Notes under the pieces: model-generated
What the model was told of the DNA's origin: nothing
Database searches by the model: none
What the model saw: the letters and a program-made list of their open reading frames with translations, nothing else
Translations under genes and position numbers: made by a program
NCBI GenBank assembly: GCA_964016985.1
Contig: OZ024828.1
Span: 85,638,308-85,702,307 of the forward strand
From: Anodontia alba
Taxonomy: Eukaryota > Mollusca > Bivalvia > Lucinida > Lucinidae
DNA: 64,000 nucleotides
Direction: 5' to 3'
Part shown: positions 53,362 to 63,851 of the stretch, in pieces
Numbering within the stretch: the stretch's first letter is position 1
Layout of the letters: each line of letters opens with the position of its first letter

Positions 53362-53485
53362 AAAAATGGTTGGACTATTTGCAAACAGTGGAGACCCTGA
53401 TCAGACGCCACGTTCAGCTGCGTCTGATGCGAGTCTGCACTGTTAGCCAATTACCCTTTTAGGGGTTTCCAGACTACAACGGGTT
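53362..53485. mobile_element. Family M MITE (opposite orientation)
   Basis: CTAGAGAAAAATGGTTGGAC, the hairpin core at 53381-53447 starting GCAAACAGTGGAGACC, then CCCTTTTAGGGGTTTCCAGA. Confidence 0.7.
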
Positions 53486-53499
53486 TAATAAGGAGCATT

Positions 53500-53720
53500 T
53501 ACCCTTAAAGTGCTTAGCGAAATTGTAGCAGACAATATTCAAATTTTTTTTTTTTTTTTTTTGTTCTCAAGAAAATAAAATGGCATTTTATGTGAATTGT
53601 CAAGCGATTCACATTAAATTTTAAGCTTTGAGACTAATCTTCTATGAAAAGAAAAAAAAAAAAAAAAAAAAAAGATTAAAATGATGTCTGCTGCAGTTAT
53701 GATCAGCATTTAAGCGTTAA
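53500..53720. mobile_element. Family O MITE with poly(T)/poly(A)
   Basis: Ends ACCCTTAAAGTGCTTAGCG and GCATTTAAGCGTTAAAAT, with CATTTTATGTGAATTGTCAA and its inversion inside. Confidence 0.6.
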
Positions 53721-54790
53721 AATACCCGGTACCAATGCTGCCCAAGTTAAATGGTGCGTACTATTTAGCCATCTGATTGAAAATTTTGGTTGAAAAAGTG
53801 TGACATACGCTTGACTTGTTCGAGGTGTAGATATTCCTACAGGCCCTGTGTTCCTATATCCCCTTAACACTTACCATGCTATGGGCAAATTCAGCAGACA
53901 ACAAACTGAGCAGGGCTCGAGAAAATGCCGGATCTTCGGTCTGAAACCGATTTTAAAGAGCTGACTGAATTTCACTTCAGAAGAACATAAAAAAATTTGG
54001 TCCGTAATTCATATTTTCTAATATATGACTTTAAAATTTACACCTTATCTGGAGTTACACAAACAAACAAAGCTTTTGTCAATAGGTAATCCATCTGTGT
54101 ACCAGAGATCACTTTAAGCAATCTGCTCAATATTGCAATGCTGCTTGATCCGCGTGTCAAAATTAACTGCCCATTTGACTGCCAAATGAAAAAAAAAATC
54201 AATGCCGTGTTAACCGTATTTACCCTACGTATTGGGACATCTTAACGCCTCATCATACTGGTCCTAAAATTTGAAGAAGTCTATTTCAATGGTCCACAGA
54301 AAAAAAAAAAAAAAAAAAATGTGGCTAACTGCAACACAACGTGAACACAAAAACATGACTTGCCATAACATGGAGATTCTGGTTGTTTCCCTTTTGCGCT
54401 GTTCATTGAGTGCTCAGTTGTTATAAAAGTACATAAAATTGCACATGTCTAATAAAACTGAGTTTTATTCCTGTTTATAATCGTGATACTTATGCGCATG
54501 TAAGTTCAGCAAGTGTAAGCAATGTAGGCAAGTCATTTGTTATGTTAAATAATAAATCAGCATCTGCAGTTGGAAATTGTAGTATAAAAAATTCTTAACA
54601 AGGTTACGGAAAATACCGAAATCGGCAAGTTTCATATTGCAGCCAAAACTGACTTGGTAAACTCCATAAATAAAGATCTTATTTTCTAGGAAAAATAAGA
54701 AAAATATTTCACAGTCTTCTGCTGAAATTTTTACCCAGCAAGCAAAGTGTTATCAAGACTTGCCTTCATATTTACCATGATGTGCAGAGC
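53721..54790. other. No gene; fragments only
   Basis: A family B end (CCGTATTTACCCTACGTATT, 54213) and an A run (54300-54319) are visible; the rest is unassigned. Confidence 0.4.
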
Positions 54791-55020
54791 TCAATAAGAC
54801 AGGTATTCAGATAAATATTTTTCTTTTACCTCCAAAAACACTTTATGGGAACTCATTATAGGCGCCTTGCCGAGGCACTTTTAATAAGTACCGATGTTTT
54901 CACGGGCAAAGAACAAATATCAATATTTGTTTTGCTTAATAAAAAGCTTTTTTTTTTTTTTTTTTTTTTTGCGTAATAAAAGTGACTGCGTGTCATTTTT
55001 TTTTTTTTTTTTTTATTATA
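54791..55020. repeat. Family C fragment and two poly(T) runs
   Basis: GGGAACTCATTATAGGCGCC with its partner TTTTAATAAGTACCG, then T runs at about 54950-54970 and 54999-55014. Confidence 0.55.
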
Positions 55021-55127
55021 GCATGTAACATCGTCAGATGATATAGCAACCACATGTACATAAAATCATTCCAGACAATTACTGAACTAATGTCAAATGA
55101 AATCTTTTCAAATGTAATTACGGTAAA

Positions 55128-55305
55128 TGTCTTAAAATTTCAAACTCTTTATTCTATACTCTTTTTGCCTAATTTTTGCTTTTAATGCAGTTGGTTCTTA
55201 AAATACTTAGTGGAGTGGTAATCACTGGGTCTGCACTGTTCGCAACAAAGTTTGCCAGAATTTTGTCAAAAACTTTGGTATACAAAATTTTAGGACATTT
55301 AACAT
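55128..55305. mobile_element. Family L MITE without the common hairpin
   Basis: AAATGTCTTAAAATTTCAAA at the left and CAAAATTTTAGGACATTTAA at the right. It shares TTTTTGCTTTTAATGCAGTT with the 2307 copy but lacks the hairpin core. Confidence 0.65.
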
Positions 55306-55440
55306 ATTCAACTACCGTAAATTAGAAATATGCAGTGTAACCCATTATACAAATATATTGGCTCGACCTGATAACTGCCTGAATGACTGTGACAATAGGT
55401 GCAAATTAATAACAGACTGTTCAGGGATAATACATTCATA

Positions 55441-55618
55441 GCTCCAGGTAAAGCATTTCTTTTTTGGCAACCAAGAAGTATATTTATGTAAATAAACATA
55501 TGTAGGTGCTTATTAGAAGCGCCTAAGCAAGGCACTTCTAATGAAAACCCAGTACATAGGTTTCTGGGGAGATATAAATATCTGGATACCTCTCTTGTCC
55601 TTGTCTGGAGCTATGGAT
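55441..55618. mobile_element. Family C MITE
   Basis: GCTCCAGGTAAAGCATTTC at the left, core AGGTGCTTATTAGAAGCGCC with GGCACTTCTAATGAAAACCC, and CTTGTCTGGAGCTATGG at the right. Confidence 0.65.
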
Positions 55619-55956
55619 ATAACCTGAGGTGGGGAGAAGGGAAGGGGTATGCAGGGTGAAGTCAAACAGTGTTCAGATGTGTATTATTTTCATTTCTTCA
55701 TGAAATACCATTCCAAGCACTCAAGGTATGACCAAGCTGATTCTACAGAGATATTCATACAAAGAGCTGTGTCCACATGAAAGAAGTATCTGGGCCATAT
55801 CATATCATCATAATCGGATTTTTGATAAACGTGCAGGTACAGGGGCAACATCCACATCAGTGGGCCCCCTTCCAGATAGCTGGCTTGCTGCACGCATGGC
55901 AGATCTCACACAAGATCTCCAGGTACGTCTATCATGAGGGTAGATTGTAAAGGTCA

Positions 55957-56191
55957 GGGCCCAGTTGTTCAAAGCTAACGATGTCGTTAGTTAACAATTC
56001 GTTAAAATTTACATCAAGTGATATGCAAATATGTTGAAATTTTTTGCTAAAAAAAAGTGAGTAGCTTTTGCAGTGCAAAAGCTACTCACATTTTTTCAGC
56101 AAAAATTATCAGAATATTGTATATTGAATCTGCTAAAACAGTTAATGAAATGACTCTTAATGAGCTTGTTAAGCTTTGAACAACTGGGCCC
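55957..56191. mobile_element. Family Q MITE, copy 2
   Basis: Perfect GGGCCCAGTTGTTCAAAGCT inverted ends, with the inner AGTAGCTTTTGCAGTGCAAA palindrome. Confidence 0.88.
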
Positions 56192-56491
56192 AGGACAAGC
56201 ATATGCGGTCACAATGTGATCAGCACCTCCAGTCTAGGAGTCCTGTAATGCAATCATTGGACACAGGCAGTTCTGGCTTTCGGACAGGCCAAGCAAGCAT
56301 ATCTTAAGAGACATATATGGACAGCAAGATCAGCCTGTCCATCCATGCAGTCTGATCAGGGCCTCTGCCACGCACTTACAGAAAGATTGGATTCAACAGA
56401 ATGTATCAATGGAGGACAAAGCACATTGTGAGATTATGTGGCTGTGCAGCAGAATCTAGACCTGCATATTTTGAATATGTTCAGACAACAT

Positions 56492-56651
56492 TTAAGCCTA
56501 GTCCTGCTGAACCCAGATATACCGTTATTGTATGCAGTGTAGATCCAGATCAGTTGAAAATTTGCATCAACAACCTGGATCAAGTAGTTTAATTGGCTGG
56601 AAATAGGAAGTGTGCGTGGCATCTTAATTTATTCAGCATGGCAAGGGTTAA
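56492..56651. mobile_element. Family A MITE, internally deleted
   Basis: TTAAGCCTAGTCCTGCTGAA at the left and GCATGGCAAGGGTTAA at the right; one core arm remains (GTGTAGATCCAGATCAGTTG). Confidence 0.7.
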
Positions 56652-56995
56652 CTTGTTAGGGCCTCTAGACATGAAGACGTAACCTTCCAAGCCAAGCTCA
56701 CATATTTGAGACAATCCATGGGAAACATTTTCTTCAGGGCATGAGAAGGCATAGAACAGCCTACAAATCCTCCTTCTGATCAGGACCTTTGCATCTGCTT
56801 ACAGAATCACTACATTTTGTAAAATATATCTGTTAATAGCAAACAAACTCTCTTATCAGACTGGCTTGCTGGTTGCCTTAGATCTTTACTCCTTACCCAT
56901 CAAGGCAACTCATAACTTACGAGTACTCACAACATGTTTTTTCTTTTTCTTAATGCAGAACCCAGAACTATCCATTAAACACCGCTCCTTAAACA

Positions 56996-57188
56996 GGGTC
57001 CAGTTGTTCAAAGCACCGTTAGCTTAACGAGCTCGTTAATGGTCAAAATGTTAACTGTTCTTGTAAGTAAAATGTCTAACTTACAGGTATTTTCGCTGAA
57101 AAATATTAGCGTAATATGCCATATTTAATGATCAAAGTTTTAATGATATGTTAACTAATGACATCGTTAGATTTGAACAACTGGGCCC
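56996..57188. mobile_element. Family Q MITE, copy 3
   Basis: GGGTCCAGTTGTTCAAAGCA and TTTGAACAACTGGGCCC; the inner palindrome differs from copies 1 and 2. Confidence 0.82.
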
Positions 57189-57737
57189 AGGTCTTCAGCC
57201 TAAAGACAACTTATCTCATGTGTGGCTATTTTCATGGAGCAACAATAAAATACATTGTAAGTGCAGACTGAGCTGACATCAGTCTGGTATATTCTTCAGA
57301 AATTTATTAAACTACTAACAAACAGGCCTAATTCTAAAATAAACTTCCTAATGAGATTCCTATCCATTCAAATGATCTACATCTATGCACCACTGTAATA
57401 AGAATTGTTCAATGTATACTGTAAATCAGGGTCCACTTGTTAAAAACACTATTAAGTTGTTAAGCAAGCCATAACATCTAACATCTTGTTTTCAAGGTAC
57501 CAATACCTTTGGAAAATAAAAATGTTAGCAGATTTTCCTATTTTCAGCAATAACTATTGATGCCCTTAACCCTTTGTCCTGCTAAACCTGGATATGTCAT
57601 GCTTTGCAGAGTGTAGATCCAGATCTGTTGGCTTAAGCCAACTGATCTGAATCTACACTGTTTCTCATTCAGTAAGTGAATTTGTATCAACAATATGGAT
57701 TAAGTAATCTGATTAGCTGACAGTTAGAAATGAATGT

Positions 57738-58035
57738 GTTTGTTTGTGTTGGGGTTTTTGATGTGCTGGGGTTTAACGACACATCAACCCTTGTGGGGTC
57801 ATTTTGTGTCATCTCACAGAAAATCGGAGAAAAGAGATAGAAGAGAAAGTAGAGGAGATGAAAGAAAGGGACAGGGAATAAAGAGGAACAGGAATGAAAG
57901 GGTAGAAACAGATAAAATAAAATCATTCCCCTCTACCCTTACCTGCTACAAGGATAGCAAAACTTGCCCAACTGTAAGGCAAAATCGGTTGGACGCCCCA
58001 GTGACTTAAGATACACGACACTTTCGCCATACCTG
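57738..58035. mobile_element. Element N, inverted copy
   Basis: TGTTGGGGTTTTTGATGTGC and AACGACACATCAACCCTTGT at the left, purine-rich GAAAGGGACAGGGAATAAAG inside, GTTGGACGCCCCAGTGAC and CGCCATACCTGACCACCC at the right. It matches 41230-41535 inverted. Confidence 0.65.
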
Positions 58036-58046
58036 ACCACCCCCGT

Positions 58047-58343
58047 GTGTTGAGGTTTTATGGCCCAGTCAATCCAATTGGGGTCATGTCGAGCACAGTG
58101 AGTTTATCTAACCACACTTTTACTAAGCAGGCTTAGTCCCCTAAGCGGTAAACCAGTATTGTGGACGTTCTTTCACCAGAAACTGACAACTGCCCTTCTT
58201 GAATCAGTGGAAGGGAGAGAATGACCACAGAAAATATTTGATGATCAATCTCCATGAAAGAATATTGCCTACCTGGCGGGGGTTGAGCCCGCAACTTCCT
58301 GATCACCAGTCGGATGCGCATCCAACTGAGCCACAGAGGTTGG
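58047..58343 (-). mobile_element. SINE family S1, full-length (minus)
   Basis: TGTTGAGGTTTTATGGCCCA at the left; B box complement GGGGTTGAGCCC and A box complement CCAACTGAGCCAC at the right. Confidence 0.85.
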
Positions 58344-58454
58344 CAAATGGGTGTTACATCTTAATTAATTCAGCATGACAAGGGTTAAAATCACTGTTAT
58401 AATAGTTAATGTCATGGTAACTCGAAACTTCACAAACCTCTAGGCCAGAGGGCC

Positions 58455-58631
58455 AGCCAGATAAATATTTTTTTTTTTTAAATTTCTTCACGAAAATATC
58501 TGTTATGGGCACTCATTTAAAGTGCCTTAATAGGGTGCTTCTAGTAAGTATCCACAATATATGTTTACATGTAGAAATAACAAAAATATAAACCCTTTTA
58601 GGTTGAAAAATACCTTATCTAGAGCTATGAA
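58455..58631. mobile_element. Family C MITE
   Basis: Core GGGCACTCATTTAAAGTGCC with GGGTGCTTCTAGTAAGTATC; right end TACCTTATCTAGAGCTATG. Confidence 0.7.
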
Positions 58632-58642
58632 ATTATTGTCTT

Positions 58643-58855
58643 TTAACCCTTCTCTAGCTGAACATGACATGCACTGTCTTAGCAAACAATGCAGATCCAG
58701 ATCAGTTGGCTTCTGAAGAAGCCAACTGATCTGGATCTGCACTGTTTGTCATTAAGTATATGAATTTCTATCAAAAACTCGGATCAAGTAATCTGATTGG
58801 CTGGAAATAAGAAGTGGGTGTGGCATCTTAATTTATTCAGCAATGCAAGAGTTAA
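58643..58855. mobile_element. Family A MITE
   Basis: TTAACCCTTCTCTAGCTGAA left; TTATTCAGCAATGCAAGAG then TTAA right. The hairpin core is well preserved (about 58681-58747). It begins 12 bp after the preceding family C element ends. Confidence 0.82.
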
Positions 58856-58904
58856 GCTAATGGGCTTAAATAACAGGGCATAGGTTTAATCACAGCTCCA
58901 GATA

Positions 58905-59080
58905 AACAGGGGTATCCACATAATATTTTTCTTATCTTGGCACAAAACATGTTGTAAGTACTCATTAGAAGTGCCTCGGCAAGGAACTTCTAATGAGTAC
59001 CGACAACGTATGTTTTTGTGGAGACGTAAGAAAACTATCAGTAGTTTTAGGTTGAAAAAAAAAAGCCTTATCTCAACTAT
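58905..59080. mobile_element. Family C MITE
   Basis: CACAGCTCCAGATAAACAGG left, AAGCCTTATCTCAACTATG right, core GTACTCATTAGAAGTGCC with its complement. Confidence 0.75.
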
Positions 59081-59520
59081 GTTAATTTCACATTCCTTAA
59101 GAGATATTTAACAACAAATTTATTTGTACAAAAATAAACTTGTCACAGTTTATCCCTCTTTGTGCCCCTATATGATCAATAATTCATGCAGGACTCCCAA
59201 GGCATCTGTAAAACTCAAAATATTACAGAAGAAAACCAAAGATTGCAGAAGAAAACCCAGTTTACAGTCTTCATTCAGAACAGAAATTCACTTGAAAAGA
59301 ACATTAAATTGACATTTGATTTACTTTTCATGTTCAACCTCATGTCAGCATTAATTTGGCACAAAATAAACAAAATGTATATGAAAACAGATTTGAATTA
59401 AAATGTAATGAGAACAATTATCCTACTAAGATATATGGCTACACATCGAAGAGAACTTCTCTCTCCAGTGAAAGCATTTGCCTTCCTTTAAAGGGAGGCC
59501 ACTGCAGCTGAGAAAATGAA
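59081..59520. other. No gene recognised
   Basis: A short open frame at 59186-59401 is Lys/Asn-rich and unsupported. Confidence 0.4.
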
Positions 59521-60537
59521 ATACCGTAATATACGTAAGTATTGGGACAGGAAAAAATAATTAAATTTCTGGCTGTCCCAATACTTAGAAACACGAAAAT
59601 TAATTATCTTGTAGTTGAAAATGGCACCGATTAATGATGAAAATGTGTCATATTTGTGTTCATTGTTTTGTGTATTTTCGGACCACTGTCTCGTTAACCT
59701 AATCTATTGTTAATAATGAATAAACAGATTAGCACTTATTGTTTTGATTTAAAATCCCCTCGTTTATCTATCGTGTTGAAAGCGTCCGAGTGAAAAAAAA
59801 TAATCATATACTGCTTCCCCGCTTTGTTGGTTAACTGCGCATAACCGATACCGCAAATGCGAGGAACAATCTACCTGTTCTGATGACGTTATTATTGGGG
59901 TTCGTCTCAACGATGTTTTGGGGTTCATCTCAACAGTGTTTTAGTGTTCCCCCAACGCTGTTTTGCATTAAATCGTTATCGGTAAACAATTCTGTCTAAT
60001 TTCTTTTTATTATTATTACCGGTATTTATTCATAGTTTTTTTTTTTGTTGTGTTTTTTTTTTTTGGTAGAACTTTATTGATGCACTCGAGTTGCAAATTA
60101 AAACGTGACGTGTCACGTGACAACCACAAAATGGCAACGCATCCAGACTGATGCAAACGCATGTGCGTTTTTGTTTTTGCAGATTTCTTGAATAAATTTC
60201 ATATTAATTATTCTCAAAGAAAGGTTTTACTTATTTTCTACTTTCTAACCAGCCTGCCGTAGGAACCCCCGTTGTATGCTTAGACGTAAAATATTGCGTG
60301 ACATCGCTTGTAAACAAAACAAAACACAAACCGAGAAAACAGTTTTACCCTGTTAAATAGATCATTTTTTTTCACCTAAATGCACTGTCCCAATTCATAT
60401 GGTACAAAAAATTACTGAAAATTTTAGCGATTTTTGATATGTCCCAATTCTTAGGGTGACGAAAAATAATTATTTTTACGAATTGTACGGGTGTCCCAAT
60501 ACTTTGGGTGTCCCAATACTTAGGTATATTACGGTAT
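59521..60537. mobile_element. 1.0-kb TIR element (ACCGTAATATAC ends)
   Basis: Left ATACCGTAATATACGTAAGT and the complement of the right end ATACCGTAATATACCTAAGT continue into ATTGGGACA; 28 of 29 positions match. GTCCCAATACTT recurs inside both ends. No transposase ORF. Confidence 0.82.
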
Positions 60538-60555
60538 CTTCTCTGATAAATGAGT

Positions 60556-60760
60556 TAGCACACAACAAAACCTACAATAAGACATCAACCTGCGTATTCG
60601 CACTATCTGATCAGTCTTCACTGATCATATGTGCCTTCTACAGCCTCTGGCTCTCCAAAGAGGGATAAATGAAGACTCTTACCATACTGGGTGGATGTAC
60701 AGCCTGATTTGAGTCTTTGCAGGTCACATAGGTCTTATTGTAGGTTTTGTCGTGAGATGG
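60556..60760. mobile_element. Short inverted-repeat element
   Basis: ACAAAACCTACAATAAGAC (60564) is inverted as GTCTTATTGTAGGTTTTGT (60732). Confidence 0.7.
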
Positions 60761-61030
60761 CTCAAATGAATTTATTCCCAATGGGGGCTATTTTTAAAGG
60801 AAAGAATTTCCTTTAAAATTTCCCCAAGGTGAGCAAATTCTTTCCTTTAGAGTAGCCTCCATTCTGAAGAGAGGCAAAGACTTTCAGATTCCCTTAGATG
60901 TGTGTCTAGTCACCTTAAACTATCAAAAACATAGTATGGGAAACAATATACAGTACAGTTTACTGCATCCACCAACAGCAAATACTCAGAGAAATCAGGA
61001 ATCTTCATCAGCTTTATACACAACAGCCTA

Positions 61031-61243
61031 TTTTGCCTAAACATTTGGACGCCTTTCCTTAACATATTTGTACTAAGATTTGAATAAGGCCATTTTACTA
61101 CTTGCTGATGTGTCTAAAAACTGCTGGATGAGTGGCAAACAGTGTAGACCCTAATCAGACTGTCAGACTGCATTCTACAGTGTCTGATCTAGGTCTACAT
61201 TGTTTGCTCAGGCCTGTTTGTCTGACTTCTTAGGGTAAATAAT
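61031..61243. mobile_element. Family B MITE (opposite orientation)
   Basis: GCCTAAACATTTGGACGCC left, GACTTCTTAGGGTAAATAAT right, hairpin core GCAAACAGTGTAGACCCTAA with complement (about 61136-61206). Confidence 0.75.
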
Positions 61244-61546
61244 TATTTCACAGTCTAGAATGTGCATCATGAATAATAAAGACCCAAATGGATAAGAAAG
61301 AACATTCTAGAACTTTGCTGCTCGCGGCTGCTGTGTTTTCCCACACCATGTCACATATTTTTTCTTAACTATTTTCCCACTATTTCTAAAATTTACACCT
61401 GCCTTTTAATACCTGGGCATGTCAACAAAAAATATACAACTGCCCTATCTTTGCAAAAGCAAATATACAGTACAAAAATAAAATGTCTATCTCTAACTGT
61501 TAGGCTCATATACAGTAGTAGTTGTGTCCTGGTCATATATACATAT

Positions 61547-61855
61547 GCCTGCCTCGGTGGCTCAGTTGGATGTGCGTCCCACTGGTGATCAGGAGGTTGC
61601 CGGTTTGACTCCTGCCATGACGGCAACATTCTTTCATGGAGATCTGATCACAAAATATTTTCTACTGTCATTCTCTCACTTCCGCTGATCCAAGAAGGGC
61701 AATTGTCAGTTTCTAGCAAAAGAATGTGCGCAATACTGGTTAATCACTCAAGGACTAAGCCTACCCAGTAAACTTGTTAAGTAAACTGACCACACTGGAC
61801 ATGACCCCACTGGGTTGACTGGGCTGTAAAACCTTTACACAAACAAACAAACGAA
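61547..61855 (+). mobile_element. SINE family S1, full-length (plus)
   Basis: Head GCCTCGGTGGCTCAGTTGGA, a worn B box (CCGGTTTGACTCC), body and tail CAAACAAACAAACGAA. The 13-bp repeat CATATATACATAT flanks it (61534-61546, 61856-61868). Confidence 0.9.
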
Positions 61856-61939
61856 CATATATACATATACAACTCAAGACCCTTATTCTGGCCACACAAA
61901 TATCTTTGCATGTGCCTTAAGACTTGTTTTAGAATTTGG

Positions 61940-62110
61940 TAATAATTCGTGGGTAATTTTTCTTACTTCTCCATAAAAAACATGTTCCAGGTACTCATCA
62001 GAAGTACCCTGGCAAGGTTTTCTAAAGATTTCCCCAAACTTACATTTTTATGGAAAATTGCTGAAAATTATCCAGAAATACCCATCAAATATTTCTTCTT
62101 AAAATAGTCC
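61940..62110. mobile_element. Family C' MITE, worn
   Basis: AATTCGTGGGTAATTTTTCT left with ATTATCCAGAAATACCCATC right; core CAGGTACTCATCAGAAGTAC. Confidence 0.6.
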
Positions 62111-62178
62111 ACTGAGACCCGATATGGCTCATGTTGTTTTTGAGAAATAAAAAAAGATATACCTGTACTCAGAATACC

Positions 62179-62392
62179 TTAACCCTTGTCATGCTAAATA
62201 AAATAAGATGCCACACCCTCTTCCAATTTTCAGCCAGTCAGATTACTTGATCCAGATTGTTGTTACAAATTCACATACTTAATAGCAAACAGTGCAGATC
62301 CAGATCAGTTGGCTTCTTTAGAGGCCAACTGATCTGGCTATACGCTGTTTGCAAAGGCAAGACATATCTGGGTTCAGCAGGACTAGGGTTAA
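62179..62392. mobile_element. Family A MITE
   Basis: TTAACCCTTGTCATGCTAAA left, GGTTCAGCAGGACTAGGG then TTAA right. The core at about 62286-62351 has arms with GATCCAGATCAGTTGGCTTC. Confidence 0.85.
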
Positions 62393-62660
62393 TTAAATGT
62401 AACTTCATGGTCAACACTTTTTCCTAGAAATTCCTAGATCAAGTGATATTTTCTAGTAATTAAAGCCTTCACGAACTTGTTTACAGAGCACATATTGCAA
62501 CAAGCTGAAAATAGACAATGCGCCATGTCATTTTAAAAAGGGCCTTAGGAGTGTATGGAACCAAAGTAAACTCTGATCAAACTGAACAGTTGACATATAA
62601 CTATGAACAAGAAATTTCAAAATCAAAAATACGAAAGTAAATGGTTGATAGCTCACTAAA
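62393..62660. other. No gene recognised
   Basis: AT-rich sequence, no supported feature. Confidence 0.4.
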
Positions 62661-62885
62661 AGGGCCCTAGCCCTGTGATGTATCCGGATAAATATTTTTA
62701 TTTGTCCATGAAAATATATATTATAGGTACTCATTAGAAGCATCTTGCTGATGGGCTTCTAGTAAGTACCATAAAATATTTTTGTGGGCTTCTAGTAAGT
62801 ACCATAAAATATTTTTGTGGAACAAAAAGAAAAAAATCAATGCTTTTCAGCAGAAAGAAAAGAAGCTCATGTTGAGCTATGGAGC
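62661..62885. mobile_element. Family C MITE with a 36-bp internal duplication
   Basis: Core GGTACTCATTAGAAGCATC; the right arm is duplicated in tandem (GGGCTTCTAGTAAGTACCAT twice, 62753-62820). Confidence 0.7.
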
Positions 62886-63199
62886 CGATACATCCAACTA
62901 TACATGGGATGAGATAAATCATTTTTTATCAAGGTATTTGTAATTTTTTTTTAACTGGTAGATTTCATTTTTCACCTTGAAAACATATACTATGAGACCC
63001 ACAACAGGCTTTTATGGAGAAATAAGAAAAAATGTTCTGCTAGTTTACAATGCTTCTATATCATAACCCAAACCCTTTTTAATTTGAATTTGGTAAAAAC
63101 TAAAACGTACAAAGACAACACAAACTGAAGATGTAGGGCTCAGCTGTTCAACTGCATCATCATAAAAAAAAAGTTGTCAAGTCTGATGTTTCATAAAGG
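62886..63199. other. No gene; family C remnant
   Basis: Only CCTTGAAAACATATACTATG and ATGGAGAAATAAGAAAAAAT near 62975-63035 are recognisable. Confidence 0.45.
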
Positions 63200-63360
63200 A
63201 GTATTTGACGATAATTCTGGGATAATTTCTCTTATTTCTCCATAAAAACACATGGTTAGTATTTATTATAAGCACCTTGCTGATGTGCTTCCAAACCAGT
63301 AACACTTTTTATGGAGAAACAAGAAAATAAATCCCAAATTATCATTAAATGCTCCTTCAA
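63200..63360. mobile_element. Family C' MITE
   Basis: AAAGGAGTATTTGACGATAA left and CATTAAATGCTCCTTC right. The core is reduced. Confidence 0.65.
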
Positions 63361-63439
63361 AATATTTTACTGAAATTGAAAGCACAATTTTTGATAAGGA
63401 GCTTTTTTAAAACCAAAATCTACTGATTTTTCCCCCCTT

Positions 63440-63565
63440 TTTTTCTCAAAACTAAAAAATACTGAGGTATTCATTGGAAGAGATGCTTCTAATAAATACC
63501 CATTGTATGTTTTCAAGGAGAAATAGGAAAAATATAATTATTTTATACTCTTTTTATCTCTCTCA
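63440..63565. repeat. Family C remnant
   Basis: GGTATTCATTGGAAGAGATG with CTTCTAATAAATACCCATTG, then GAGAAATAGGAAAAATATAA. Confidence 0.55.
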
Positions 63566-63790
63566 TTGCCAGTGTTTTAGGAGCAGATTTATTTGGTCAT
63601 TTGCTGTGCCTGAATATTTGTGTAATTTATAAGTAACTGTGTGTTTTTAATTGAGATTATATAAAATATTTGTGATAGTTTATTATGTATAACTGTTAAA
63701 GCACTTTATTGTGATATATTTGTTCGTTCACCTTGTCCTGACACACCACTACCATCCTGTTCATCAGACATGTTCATTTTACTAAAATAC

Positions 63791-63851
63791 CATATTTACC
63801 CTAAGCATTTAGACAGACAGGTCGAAGCAAACAGTGCATACCAAGGACCTG
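63791..63851. mobile_element. Family B MITE, left end only
   Basis: CATATTTACCCTAAGCATTT and one core arm start (GCAAACAGTGCATACC), then a break where a family C' element begins. Confidence 0.65.

Larger units (their letters stand above)
57566..58388. mobile_element. Family A MITE split by N and S1 sequences
   Basis: Left part 57566-57737 (TTAACCCTTTGTCCTGCTAA, core at about 57610-57663) and right part 58345-58388 (ATTCAGCATGACAAGGGTTA). Between lie element N and an S1 SINE. AAATGAATGT and AAATGGGTGT at the junctions look like a worn target duplication. Confidence 0.75.

Noticed and set aside
57687..58009. Arg/Lys-rich ORF and its antisense
   Set aside because: Purine-rich interior of element N; the inverted copy at 41230 shows the same composition.
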